NCBI RefSeq assembly: GCF_002217435.1 | Contig: NZ_MUHF01000019.1 | Coordinates: 301,769-365,768 of the forward strand | Length of the DNA: 64,000 nt | Reading direction: 5' to 3' | DNA from: Flavobacterium reichenbachii | GTDB taxonomy: Bacteria > Bacteroidota > Bacteroidia > Flavobacteriales > Flavobacteriaceae | Notes under the pieces: generated by a model | Database searches by the model: none | What the model saw: the letters and a program-made list of their open reading frames with translations, nothing else | What the model was told of the DNA's origin: nothing | Program-made: the position numbers and the translations under genes | In this document: positions 51,905 to 60,120 of the stretch, piece by piece | Position numbering within the stretch: the first letter of the stretch is position 1 | Layout: every line of letters begins with the position of its first letter

Positions 51905-52957
51905 ATGGTTAAGATAAAAAATGAAACTAGAGCAAACAGATCGTTTCATATCATAATAACAATTATTGCGTGTGTGCTTATAGTAAGCGGGATCACTTTG
52001 GGAATTTGGTTTTATGTATTCAACAGAAATCACGAAGAAACCAATGACGCGCAGGTAGAACAATATGTTACGCCAATTATGTCCAGAATTACGGGTTATG
52101 TTCAGGATGTTCGTTTTGATGAAAATCAGTTTGTTCATAAAGGTGACACTTTGGTTGTAATTGATAATAGAGAATATCAGTCGAAACTAAATGTGGCGCT
52201 TGCAGATGTTCAAAGTGCGAAACAAAGCAGTGTTGTGGCTCAGAAAAATGTGGCTACAACAGCAAGCTCAACCGCAATTGGAGAATCACAATTGGCTGGT
52301 GCAAAAACTAATCTTTGGAAAACAAAATTAGAATACGACAGATACAAAGCTTTGGTAAAAGAAGAAGCAGCGACTTCGCAGCAACTTGAAAAAGTAAAAG
52401 CCGATTACGAATCAGCGCAAGCTCATTTTCAGGAAATGCGAGACAGAATTCAGTCTTCAAACTTGAGTACTTCTCAGGCTCAGGCAAATGTTCCCGCGAT
52501 GCAGACCAATATTGCGGCTAAACAAGCTGTGGCAGATAATGCGGCTTTATTTCTTTCGTACACCATAATAACTGCGCCTTATGATGGCTGGATTGGAAAA
52601 AGAATCCTGCAGCCGGGACAAATGGTAAAAGAAGGGCAGTCGTTACTTTCGATAGTAAGTAAAGAAAAATGGATTACGGCCAACTTTAAAGAAACGCAAT
52701 TGCAGTATTTAACAGTTGGTCAGGAAGTTAAAATTCATGCTGATGCAATTGACGGAAAAGAATTTAAAGGAATTGTAATGTCATTGTCTCCGGCAAGCGG
52801 CGCAAGGTTTTCGTTATTACCTCCGGATAATGCAACAGGAAACTTCGTCAAAATCGAGCAAAGGATTCCGGTTAGAATTCAATTAAAAGATACCGACAAA
52901 CAGGCTGATTTTTTAAGAGCCGGAATGAATATTACCGTTATTGCCGAACACCAATAA
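51905..52957 (+). CDS. HlyD/EmrA-type membrane-fusion protein
   Basis: A 350-residue adaptor. One N-terminal helix (IIITIIACVLIVSGITLGIW, about 15-35) anchors it. EETNDAQVEQYVTPIMSRI and the lipoyl half VRFDENQFVHKGDTLVVIDN are the EmrA hallmarks. A long coiled-coil hairpin follows (about 90-190), then YTIITAPYDGWIGKRILQPG and the beta-barrel part. It links the MFS pump in the inner membrane to the TolC-family channel. The MFS gene starts 1 bp after its stop. Confidence 0.94.
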   Translation: MVKIKNETRANRSFHIIITIIACVLIVSGITLGIWFYVFNRNHEETNDAQVEQYVTPIMSRITGYVQDVRFDENQFVHKGDTLVVIDNREYQSKLNVALADVQSAKQSSVVAQKNVATTASSTAIGESQLAGAKTNLWKTKLEYDRYKALVKEEAATSQQLEKVKADYESAQAHFQEMRDRIQSSNLSTSQAQANVPAMQTNIAAKQAVADNAALFLSYTIITAPYDGWIGKRILQPGQMVKEGQSLLSIVSKEKWITANFKETQLQYLTVGQEVKIHADAIDGKEFKGIVMSLSPASGARFSLLPPDNATGNFVKIEQRIPVRIQLKDTDKQADFLRAGMNITVIAEHQ

Positions 52958-52958
52958 A

Positions 52959-54542
52959 ATGGAAGATAAAAGTATTTTTAAATCCTGGGTTCCAAAATGG
53001 GCAATCATTATTATTTTGTTTGTCTGCCTTTTACATTCCATGATTTTATTGGGAGTTTATACGTCAAACGTAACGTATGCAGCAAGTTTTCTGGATATCG
53101 AGCCAGAAGATCTGCAGTTTGCAATGTGCGTAACCTACGGAACTTTACTCGCAACGATTTTGATAGAAAGCCGATTTTCGAGTTTTTTCCCTGCCAAAAA
53201 TTATCTGATGGCAGTATATTCCCTAATCGGAATTACAATTATTTCATCGGCTTATATTACCAATTTTTATCTCTTTTTATTACTGCGAGTTGCCGAGGGA
53301 ATTTTAATGGCGCTTCCGGTAATCACAATCAGACAATTATTGATTGAGCAGTTTCATTCTAAAAATGCCATTATAATTGGTTTTTCCTTCTATTACGGTT
53401 CGTTGTTATTGTCAACACCTTTTATTATGAATATTGCGGTTTGGTTTCTGGATCATTACGATTGGAAATACATGCTGTATGTTTCGGGCGGATTGCAGGT
53501 TTTGAATGTTTTTTTGATTTTGGTGACTTTTCGCGGACATAGAATTACAAAGAAAATTCCGCTGTATCAAATCGACTGGATCAGTTATATTTTGGTTTTA
53601 ACGGCGATTCTTTGCGGCGCTTACTTTTTTGTTTATGCCGAAAAAAAGTATTGGTTTGAATCTTCTCATATGGTTGTAATGCTCATGATTGCGCTGATTA
53701 CGGGAGGTTTATTTGTTTTTAAAGAACTCTTGGTAAAAAGGCCGACTTTTAATTTTGAAGTTTTTAAATATGCCAATCTGCGCATTGGGTTTTTATTGTT
53801 TTTTCTTTTTTACATCAGCAGAGCCACGCTGAGTCTTTGTCATTCGGCTATGTTTTCCATTTGGAATTGGGATCCCTCGCGTCTTGCGGGCGTGCAATAC
53901 ATAAACGGATTAGGAAATGTAATTGGATTAATTTTAGCTGCATTTTTTCTGATGAAATCCGTTTCGACGAAAATCATTTTTATCATTGGCTTTTCGTTGA
54001 TTGCGTTATTTCATTTTTGGTTTACCTTTCTTTTTGTGCCCGATGTGGCTTTATCAGATATTATTATTCCATATATTTTACAAGGCATTGGAGTTGGATT
54101 TTTATTTGTGCCTTTAATATTATTTACAACATCTTCGGTTCCGGCAAAAATGGCAGTTTCTTCTGGAATTGTTGGTGTTTCCGGGCGTTTTTGGGGAAGT
54201 ACAATTGGGTTTTGTGTGATGCAGAATGCGACAGTATTTTTAAATAAAAAACACTTCTTAAAACTAAGTCAGTTTGTAACCGGCGAAAATCCCGAAGCAC
54301 AGCAAACTATTGCCTCTACAGCACAGAGTTTTATAGCAAAAGGATATTCGGCAGATAATGCGAATACCTTGGCTCTAAAAAAAGTATTCGGAACAGTGGC
54401 CAAACAAGCCACTTTATTGGCCGATATGGAGATTTATACGATTGTTGGTTATGGTCTTGTGGTTTTAATTATTCTAATTGCGTGTAATCAGCATTTAAGA
54501 CAAACGATGACTTTGGTAAAAAGTAAAATTTGGATTGGCTAG
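52959..54542 (+). CDS. MFS drug-efflux transporter, EmrB/DHA2 type
   Basis: About 527 residues from the ATG at 52959 (MEDKSIFKSWVPKW); an upstream TTG frame overlaps the adaptor and is rejected. About 14 hydrophobic helices are visible, as in DHA2 pumps. MFS A-like loop and an inter-helix segment lie between helices 2 and 3, and the gate region is YWFLDHYDWKYMLYVSGG-like (split). It would expel drugs or other compounds by proton antiport through the EmrA-type adaptor and TolC-family channel. The gene closes the three-gene operon. Confidence 0.9.
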   Translation: MEDKSIFKSWVPKWAIIIILFVCLLHSMILLGVYTSNVTYAASFLDIEPEDLQFAMCVTYGTLLATILIESRFSSFFPAKNYLMAVYSLIGITIISSAYITNFYLFLLLRVAEGILMALPVITIRQLLIEQFHSKNAIIIGFSFYYGSLLLSTPFIMNIAVWFLDHYDWKYMLYVSGGLQVLNVFLILVTFRGHRITKKIPLYQIDWISYILVLTAILCGAYFFVYAEKKYWFESSHMVVMLMIALITGGLFVFKELLVKRPTFNFEVFKYANLRIGFLLFFLFYISRATLSLCHSAMFSIWNWDPSRLAGVQYINGLGNVIGLILAAFFLMKSVSTKIIFIIGFSLIALFHFWFTFLFVPDVALSDIIIPYILQGIGVGFLFVPLILFTTSSVPAKMAVSSGIVGVSGRFWGSTIGFCVMQNATVFLNKKHFLKLSQFVTGENPEAQQTIASTAQSFIAKGYSADNANTLALKKVFGTVAKQATLLADMEIYTIVGYGLVVLIILIACNQHLRQTMTLVKSKIWIG

Positions 54543-54598
54543 AACCAAAATTCCAAAAATGGATTGTATTTAATCCCGAAAAAGGCGAAAATTTATTC

Positions 54599-54682
54599 TC
54601 TCGCAGATTTGACAGATTAAGCAGATTTAATTTTTTAAAATATGATAATAATAATCCGCATAATCTGCCAAATCTGCGAGAG
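54599..54682. repeat. CGCAGATTTG inverted repeat
   Basis: TCTCGCAGATTTGACAGATT at the left faces AATCTGCCAAATCTGCGAGA at the right (ending about 54682). The two arms are about 84 bp apart end to end. The next 80 bp repeat CTCTGCGA words. The region lies between the MFS and HAD genes. Confidence 0.75.
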
Positions 54683-54775
54683 TAAAAAAAAACCTTAGCG
54701 AATCTCTGCGAAAAATCTCCGAGCAACTCTGCGGAAAAACTTATCTTGCGACCGTTAAAAAAACAAAAATAAATA

Positions 54776-55435
54776 ATGAAACAGCAATGTGTAATTTTTG
54801 ATATGGATGGCGTGATTTCTCACACTAATCCGCATCATGTGAAGGCTTTTGAGGCGTTTTTCGATAAATATAATGTCCCTTATACCAATGAAGAGTTTGA
54901 AGAACATATGTACGGAAAACATAACAGCTATATTATGACGCATTTTTTTAAGCGTCCAATTGAGGGAGAAGAACTTCTAAAACTCGAAGACGAAAAAGAA
55001 GGAATGTTTCGCGAAATTTATAAAGACAAAGTCGATACGATTCCGCATTATTTGGATTTTTTAAGCGAATTAAAATCTCGCGGATTCAAAACGGCTGTTG
55101 CCACATCAGCGCCGCGTGCAAATTTAGATTTGATTGCAAACGCCTTAAAAATCTCAGACAAAATGGATTCGATGATGTCCAGCGAAGACGTTACGTTTCA
55201 TAAACCAAATCCCGAAGTTTATCTAAAATCGGCAGAACATGTTGGCGTTTCTCCGTCTGATTGCGTGGTTTTCGAAGACTCTTTTTCGGGCGTTACAGCG
55301 GGACTAAATGCAGGAATGAAAGTCGTTGGTGTTTTGAGTACGCATACAAAAGAACAGTTGCCGCCATGTGATTTTTACATCAATGATTACAGCGAAATCA
55401 ATGTGGATAAGATAATTGAGTTATTAAACAGCTAG
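54776..55435 (+). CDS. HAD-family phosphatase, beta-phosphoglucomutase-like
   Basis: A 219-residue cytoplasmic hydrolase. Motif I is FDMDGVISHTNP with the nucleophile and acid-base Asp pair; a cap domain follows (about 20-85). Motif II is VATSAPRANL, and motifs III and IV lie in FHKPNPEVYLKSAE and VVFEDSFSGV. The AVT-type sugar-phosphatase or beta-phosphoglucomutase sub-branch is likely. Without the signature substrate residues of the mutase confirmed, I would leave it as a sugar-phosphate phosphatase/mutase. Confidence 0.88.
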   Translation: MKQQCVIFDMDGVISHTNPHHVKAFEAFFDKYNVPYTNEEFEEHMYGKHNSYIMTHFFKRPIEGEELLKLEDEKEGMFREIYKDKVDTIPHYLDFLSELKSRGFKTAVATSAPRANLDLIANALKISDKMDSMMSSEDVTFHKPNPEVYLKSAEHVGVSPSDCVVFEDSFSGVTAGLNAGMKVVGVLSTHTKEQLPPCDFYINDYSEINVDKIIELLNS

Positions 55436-55444
55436 GATTTTTAA

Positions 55445-55509
55445 ACCATATAAGTGATATAAGTTCATTTAAATACAGCCTTTGTCAAAGTTTTAAACTT
55501 TGACAAAGG
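55445..55509. repeat. ATATAAG arm followed by CCTTTGTCAAAGTT hairpin
   Basis: 55445-55468 is an exact copy of the 24-nt arm at 30987. 55479-55509 repeats the hairpin of 48765-48795. Two repeat families lie in tandem between converging genes. Confidence 0.85.
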
Positions 55510-55576
55510 TTTTTTCATATTATAGTCGCAAAGTATTGTCATTTTTAGGAAGGAGAAATAACAAACTAATGAATTG

Positions 55577-55603
55577 CCTCCAGTTTTAACTGGAGGTTTT
55601 TAA
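55577..55603 (+). terminator. Terminator after the HAD gene, overlapping the next stop
   Basis: CCTCCAGTT (55577-55585) pairs with AACTGGAGG (55588-55596), followed by a T-run. The TTA at 55586-55588 inside the loop is the stop codon of the converging lipoprotein gene. Confidence 0.85.
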
Positions 55604-56539
55604 TTTTTTCTTAAGAAACAAACCGTTGTCTCCTATTGCAAATACCACATTATCTTTGGCAATAATTTTTACGATTGGTTGAGTAGTTTTATTGTAAACT
55701 ATTTTCCAATCTAAGCCAGCATTTGTAGTTTCTAAAATCTGCCCGTCATAGGTTGAAAGGTATCCCGTATTTTCATTAATAAAACAAACAGATAATGGAG
55801 AACCAGTCAAGTTTGATATTTTTGTCCAACTATTAGAGCCGTTAATGGTTTTGTATAATTCGTTTTTAGCATTAATGTAATAACCAATATTATCTGATAT
55901 AAAGGAAATTGATAAAATGTTTGAATTTGAATTCAATATTTTAGTCCAGGATTGACCACCATCTGTAGTTTTGACAATTTCACCTGCATCTGTATTGTCA
56001 TAGGTAGCTCCGCCTGAAGCGTATGAAACCAAATCCGAAGTTATTTGTAAATTTTTTAAAGAACTGAAACTTTCATTATTGTACTTTTCTGTCCAATTAT
56101 TTCCAGAATCGGTTGATTTTAAAATTGAATTTCCTCTTAATAGTAATCCCTGAGCAGGATTATAAAACTTAATGGCAAAAATACTTGAGCCGCTTGAGAG
56201 ATTTTCATTTTTTTTAAACGCAGTACCAGAATTTGAAGTAGCAAACAGGTCAAGTCTTGCGGTGTAGAAATTTTGTTCGTTTAGCATAAAAGCACTCATA
56301 AATGTTTGAGTAGTTCCTACATCTAATTTATTCCACGTTTTTCCTCCATCATTAGTTTTTGCCAAAAATCCTATACTGCCGCAAATTATTCCTTGATTTT
56401 TATTTATAAAGGAAATGTCAGTTAAGCTTTGAGTGGTATTGGTATCCATTTTTTCAAATGCATCTACAATTTTATCTTCATCAGAAGAACAGCCAAGAAT
56501 TCCTAAAGTTAGAATCAAAAAGCAAATCAATTTTTTCAT
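55586..56539 (-). CDS. YCF48-like beta-propeller lipoprotein
   Basis: A 317-residue lipoprotein (Cys in ILGCSSDED, with the acidic S-S-D-E signal that suggests surface export). The body consists of repeated BNR/Asp-box units with the S-x-D-G-G-x-T-W pattern: AKTNDGGKTWNKL, LKSTDSGNNWTEKY, VKTTDGGQSWTKIL, YKTINGSNSWTKI and LETTNAGLDWKIVY. It would fold as a YCF48-type beta-propeller. A binding rather than catalytic role is likely. It is on its own, upstream of the DUF1080 gene. Confidence 0.85.
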   Translation of the reverse strand: MKKLICFLILTLGILGCSSDEDKIVDAFEKMDTNTTQSLTDISFINKNQGIICGSIGFLAKTNDGGKTWNKLDVGTTQTFMSAFMLNEQNFYTARLDLFATSNSGTAFKKNENLSSGSSIFAIKFYNPAQGLLLRGNSILKSTDSGNNWTEKYNNESFSSLKNLQITSDLVSYASGGATYDNTDAGEIVKTTDGGQSWTKILNSNSNILSISFISDNIGYYINAKNELYKTINGSNSWTKISNLTGSPLSVCFINENTGYLSTYDGQILETTNAGLDWKIVYNKTTQPIVKIIAKDNVVFAIGDNGLFLKKKLKTSS

Positions 56540-56614
56540 AACAATCTTTTTTAAGAAGATGATTGATTATCAAAACGGTTGCGTAGAATTAGGAAGAATT
56601 TTTTTGTTTAAATA

Positions 56615-57268
56615 CTATTTCGAGATATTTTTTATTCTAATATTTTTAAAATCAATCGGTGAACGCTCATAATTTAAAGAGATTTTGCCTTCTGTCGAAG
56701 AAGCTTCCGTGCATTCGTTTACTAATTTCCCGTTTAAATACTGCGTGATTTTTCCGTTTAAGGATTTAATGACAATCGAATTCCATTCGCCATACGGATT
56801 TTCATTTTCTAAAAATTTAGGAGAAACCACACTGGCACCGGCTTCAACCAATTTTCCGTTTACTTTTGCCGTTACTTGATCCAAAAAGATAAAATCTCCT
56901 GTAGTCTTTTCTTTTATTTGAAATTGAATTCCTTTTGGCCAGATTTTGTCAGAAGCGTCTAACGGAATATTATACATTACACCGCTGTTTTTGGCGCCTT
57001 TTGTTTTGTATTTCTCTTCAAGATTCCATCTGTATTCTAGAGTAAGTTCAAAATTTTTATAGCTTTTATTCGTCATCAAACAACTTTGATCTTCTCCGTG
57101 CATGCGAATGATTCCGTCTGCAAATTCATACACGTTTGACGGTTCCTGCTGCGCTGTATTTGTTTTCGAAAAAGCATACCAATCGTCTATTTCTAAGCTT
57201 TTTGGTTTAATAGCACATGAATTTAAGACAACAAGAAAAACAATGGCAAAAGTTGATTTTTTGAACAT
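56615..57268 (-). CDS. DUF1080 lipoprotein (3-keto-disaccharide hydrolase-like)
   Basis: A 217-residue lipoprotein (Cys in VLNSCAIKP). The DUF1080 jelly-roll is visible: NVYEFADGIIRMHGE, LTLEYRWNLEEKYKTKGAKNSG (split), VMYNIPLDASDKIWPKGIQFQI and GEWNSIVIKSLNGKITQYLNG. Members of this family include 3-keto-glycoside hydrolases, so it may cleave oxidised sugars in the periplasm. It appears complete. Its relation to the Gfo/Idh/MocA gene far upstream is unknown, although such pairs do occur. Confidence 0.85.
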   Translation of the reverse strand: MFKKSTFAIVFLVVLNSCAIKPKSLEIDDWYAFSKTNTAQQEPSNVYEFADGIIRMHGEDQSCLMTNKSYKNFELTLEYRWNLEEKYKTKGAKNSGVMYNIPLDASDKIWPKGIQFQIKEKTTGDFIFLDQVTAKVNGKLVEAGASVVSPKFLENENPYGEWNSIVIKSLNGKITQYLNGKLVNECTEASSTEGKISLNYERSPIDFKNIRIKNISK

Positions 57269-57433
57269 GAGTATAAGTTTAAAACAAAGCCGATTAACCT
57301 GATTGAGATTTATTAAAAAGTAAAAATAATGATACAGGTTAATATAAAAAATAGGTAATTCTGGTTTTTTGTTTTGAAATTTTTAAACACTCAGTTATTT
57401 ATGAAAAACGAAAATGAAAAGGTGAGATTTTAA

Positions 57434-57457
57434 ACCATATAAGAAATATAAGTTCAT
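57434..57457 (+). repeat. Variant ATATAAG arm
   Basis: ACCATATAAGAAATATAAG and onward; 22 of 24 positions match the arm at 30987, and it is followed by TTAAATA as in the copy at 55445. Confidence 0.8.
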
Positions 57458-57536
57458 TTAAATAAAAGAACATAATTTGAATAGGCTTTAGTTTTAACTT
57501 GAGGTTTCAAAGAAAGTCTTTCGTTGAAATTTAAGA

Positions 57537-58010
57537 TTATCTGTTCTTTATTTTCAAAAAAACATTGTTTCTAAACCAATTTTCATCTTCTGTAGTTTCA
57601 AAAATTCGTTTTGGAAGAAAAAGTGTCTGACCTTTAGAAAGGTATAAAAGATAAAGATCTTTTAACTCCAAAACTTTTATGAAATTCTGTACAGCAATTG
57701 TGCTTTCTGATATTTCACCCATATTAGTAATTATTCTATCAGGGAAAATTTCGTGTTGTCTTTCGTTGTAAATAATCTTGTTTTCATTTGAATTTGCAAA
57801 ATTCCAATATTTATAAATAGTAAGAATAGGATATATAAATCCAAGAACTATAATAAAAACGCTAAGAGAATCATTCTTTCCGGTAAAAAGAACTACAGAA
57901 GAAAACATCCACATAAAAGCAAATAACCATCCTCGTCTTTTTAATTCAAGTCTAGTAAGGAACATGAAATATTCTTTTTTGGTAAGTTGAAATTTTTTGG
58001 TTTTAATCAT
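57537..58010 (-). CDS. YcxB-like membrane protein
   Basis: A 157-residue protein with two helices (about 27-48 and 52-70) and a C-terminal soluble part that has the YcxB pattern IIYNERQHEIFPDRIIT, FIKVLELKDLYLLYLSKGQT and LFLPKRIF. It would be an inner-membrane protein with a cytoplasmic domain. It lies 30 bp downstream of the XRE regulator on the same strand and is probably co-transcribed with it. No function is established for the family. Confidence 0.82.
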   Translation of the reverse strand: MIKTKKFQLTKKEYFMFLTRLELKRRGWLFAFMWMFSSVVLFTGKNDSLSVFIIVLGFIYPILTIYKYWNFANSNENKIIYNERQHEIFPDRIITNMGEISESTIAVQNFIKVLELKDLYLLYLSKGQTLFLPKRIFETTEDENWFRNNVFLKIKNR

Positions 58011-58040
58011 TGAAGGTTGTTGAAATTGGATTTAAGTTTT

Positions 58041-58271
58041 CTATTTCAAAGGAAAATCAAGCAATTCTTTAGGTTCAATATCTAAAGCATTTGCAATTTT
58101 TACAAGAGTTTTTACACCAGTATTTAATTTAGCTACTTCTATTCTTGCTATTTGAGATTTAGTAATATTACAATCATCGGCTAAACCTTGTTGGGATAAG
58201 CCTTTCTTTTCACGTAACTGTCTAATGTGAATTCCGAGATTTACAAGAAAAGTTTCTTCTGAAATATTCAT
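58041..58271 (-). CDS. XRE-family transcriptional regulator (76 residues)
   Basis: A 76-residue Cro/C1-type HTH protein. The recognition region is LSQQGLADDCNITKSQIARIEV (split at the helix turn), followed by TLVKIANALDIEPKELLDF. It probably represses or activates the divergent small-protein gene and its own operon with the YcxB-like gene. The ATG is clear. Length matches stand-alone XRE proteins of antitoxin type, but no toxin partner is evident. Confidence 0.93.
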   Translation of the reverse strand: MNISEETFLVNLGIHIRQLREKKGLSQQGLADDCNITKSQIARIEVAKLNTGVKTLVKIANALDIEPKELLDFPLK

Positions 58272-58357
58272 ATTTCAAAAGTCACAAGATTTATTTTGTT
58301 CATGTAAGCAAATTTGCCTACAAATTATTATATTTGAAGAATATAAAAAATAAGACA

Positions 58358-58591
58358 ATGACTACAGAAAGCTTTTCAAAAGAGGTTGAAACAAGACTTA
58401 AAGATTTTTTTATTGATGTTATGGATCCCAAAGATATGGCAAAGACAATTCGACAAGTAAATTATGTTCTTTCTTTATGTTTAATGCGGGGCTGCGAAAC
58501 TGCAGAATCTGAAATAAAAAATATTGAAGATAATTTTTATTGGCTCAATAAATTAGCTGAAGTCTTAGATCCTTATTTGGATGTTGATTAA
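58358..58591 (+). CDS. Conserved small protein (77 residues), paralogue of the gene at 36832
   Basis: A 77-residue protein started at ATG 58358 (MTTESFSKEV); the open TTG at 58334 is not needed. MAKTIRQVNYVLSL and IEDNFYWLNKLAEVLDPYLD align with the first copy almost without change. It differs in the region between them, which carries two Cys. A TATATTTG box lies at 58329-58336. It is divergent from the XRE gene with 86 bp between. Function unknown. Confidence 0.85.
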   Translation: MTTESFSKEVETRLKDFFIDVMDPKDMAKTIRQVNYVLSLCLMRGCETAESEIKNIEDNFYWLNKLAEVLDPYLDVD

Positions 58592-58899
58592 ATAGAAGAT
58601 TTGGTTTTCTGTAAAGTTTGTCATTTCGACCGAAGTATTCTAAACCCGACAGGTTTTTAAAACCTGTCGGGTTTGATGCAAGCTTATCACTTCTATAAAT
58701 TGCGATATTGTGATTACCTTGCGCTTCAAGGGATTGAAATCCCTTGCTACAAAATAAATCATTCCTTCGGAATTTTACATTTAGCGTTACGTAGGAACAA
58801 ATTATATTGTAGGGATAGATTTTAATCCATCTGAGCAATCAGAATCGTCATTCCAACTAACGAGCGTACAGTATTTTTTGTTTTAAAGATTAGTAAAAT
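58592..58899. repeat. 308-bp gene-free region with repeats
   Basis: 58642-58674 is a perfect 16-bp palindrome, arms AAACCCGACAGGTTTT and its complement, with one central base. After 58725, AAGGGATTGAAATCCCTTG forms a smaller hairpin and the region holds words such as ATTTTAATCCATC. No ORF, promoter pair or RNA gene is evident. Confidence 0.75.
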
Positions 58900-59748
58900 C
58901 TAAATTGTTTCAATCGATTTAAAATGTAGTAACATTTGATAATGTTCATTTTCTTGCACGGGATAAATTATATATTGGAATTCATCTACTCTTTTTGCTT
59001 TTGGAGCAATATATTTAATGAAATCGTCAAAAGCTACTTTTACAATTGCTTCATTTTTTTTAATCAAAAATATATAATCAGCTTTAGGTAATAAAACTTT
59101 AAAGTTCGCAGGAAATATAGTTATTGATTTTTCTTCTTTTTCATCTGGAAAATCCATTATGCGTACAGAAGGAAACTCTATGTCATTTTCTTGGTCTTCT
59201 AAGTATTGAATTTTTCTGATTTCTTCTATCAATCTGTCATTTAACATTTCTGGAGAATGAATATTCTGAGAAAGTTTATTAATTATGTAGTCACCGGCAT
59301 AATAATGTCTTATGCATCCCATAAAAGTTAATGCTCCACCAGTTTCTTGTATCATGTGGATAAAACTTTCCATTGATAAATGCTTTACTTCTTCAATCCA
59401 TTTTTCATTGTAATTTTTTTCAAATTTATCAAGAGAAATTTCATCATCAAATTCCGGTTCTATTGTTGAGTCATTAATTTCTCCCAATGCTAAAGAAATT
59501 TTAACGGCCAATCTCCAATCATCTTTTGTTGCTCCAACATTAACTTCAACATCATATTTATCAGGATTTGTTGTAACGGCAACTCCTCTTGAAGATAGTT
59601 TTGGCAGATAAAACTTTGAGTATCCATCTAAAGGTTCTTGAGGATTTATTCCAAATGAAATTTTAGTTTCGGCTGGTAAGTGTTTATTATTTAATAGTTG
59701 ATCGTACTTAATTTTTTGTTTGTTCTTGATGTAAATATGGAAGCTCAT
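58900..59748 (-). CDS. Hypothetical cytoplasmic protein
   Basis: A 282-residue protein without signal peptide or transmembrane helix. It starts MSFHIYIKNKQKIKYDQLL and has acidic segments (EPEFDDEISLDKFEK, EDQENDIEFPSVRIMD) and the stretch GYSKFYLPKLSSRGVAVTT. I do not recognise the family; an immunity-type or phage-defence accessory function is possible from its style, but unsupported. It stands alone between a repeat region and tRNA-Leu. AT-rich like its neighbours. Confidence 0.75.
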   Translation of the reverse strand: MSFHIYIKNKQKIKYDQLLNNKHLPAETKISFGINPQEPLDGYSKFYLPKLSSRGVAVTTNPDKYDVEVNVGATKDDWRLAVKISLALGEINDSTIEPEFDDEISLDKFEKNYNEKWIEEVKHLSMESFIHMIQETGGALTFMGCIRHYYAGDYIINKLSQNIHSPEMLNDRLIEEIRKIQYLEDQENDIEFPSVRIMDFPDEKEEKSITIFPANFKVLLPKADYIFLIKKNEAIVKVAFDDFIKYIAPKAKRVDEFQYIIYPVQENEHYQMLLHFKSIETI

Positions 59749-59894
59749 TTTTAATAAGATATAAGATAATTGATTTTTACTTTAGCTAAAGAATCAAATA
59801 TAAAAAATTTCTTAAAACGGATAAAAGAGCTTTTGTCTGTTTAAGATTTTTATAAAAGAATAAGTAGTAGATCAAATAAAAAATACTCAAAAAC

Positions 59895-59926
59895 AAAAAA
59901 GCTTCTGATTTCTCAGAAGCTTTTTT
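59895..59926 (-). terminator. Terminator of tRNA-Leu
   Basis: GCTTCTGA (59901-59908) and TCAGAAGC (59913-59920) with A6/T6 extensions; the U-run is formed on the minus strand. Confidence 0.9.
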
Positions 59927-59929
59927 CAG

Positions 59930-60011
59930 TGCGGATAATAGGACTCGAACCTACACGCCTTGCGGCACCAGATCCTAAGTCTGGCATGTCTACCAATTTC
60001 ACCATATCCGC
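59930..60011 (-). tRNA. tRNA-Leu (TAG)
   Basis: An 82-nt class II tRNA on the minus strand. The acceptor GCGGATA pairs with TATCCGC. The anticodon loop is CTTAGGA, giving anticodon TAG at 59977-59975. A short variable arm (GTGCCGCAAGGCG region) and T loop TTCGAGT are present. Confidence 0.95.
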
Positions 60012-60024
60012 GTAATTGTGGGTG

Positions 60025-60054
60025 CAAAGATAAGCATACTTTCGAATATTCAAA
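60025..60054 (-). promoter_or_regulatory. Promoter of tRNA-Leu
   Basis: Minus strand: TTTG (60054-60051), 18-bp spacer, TATCTTTG (60032-60025), 13 nt before the mature 5' end. Confidence 0.7.
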
Positions 60055-60120
60055 GAAAAATATCAAAAAAAATATTAATTCTCTTTTTTGTACATTTGGG
60101 TTTGTATAAAAATAATTTAA

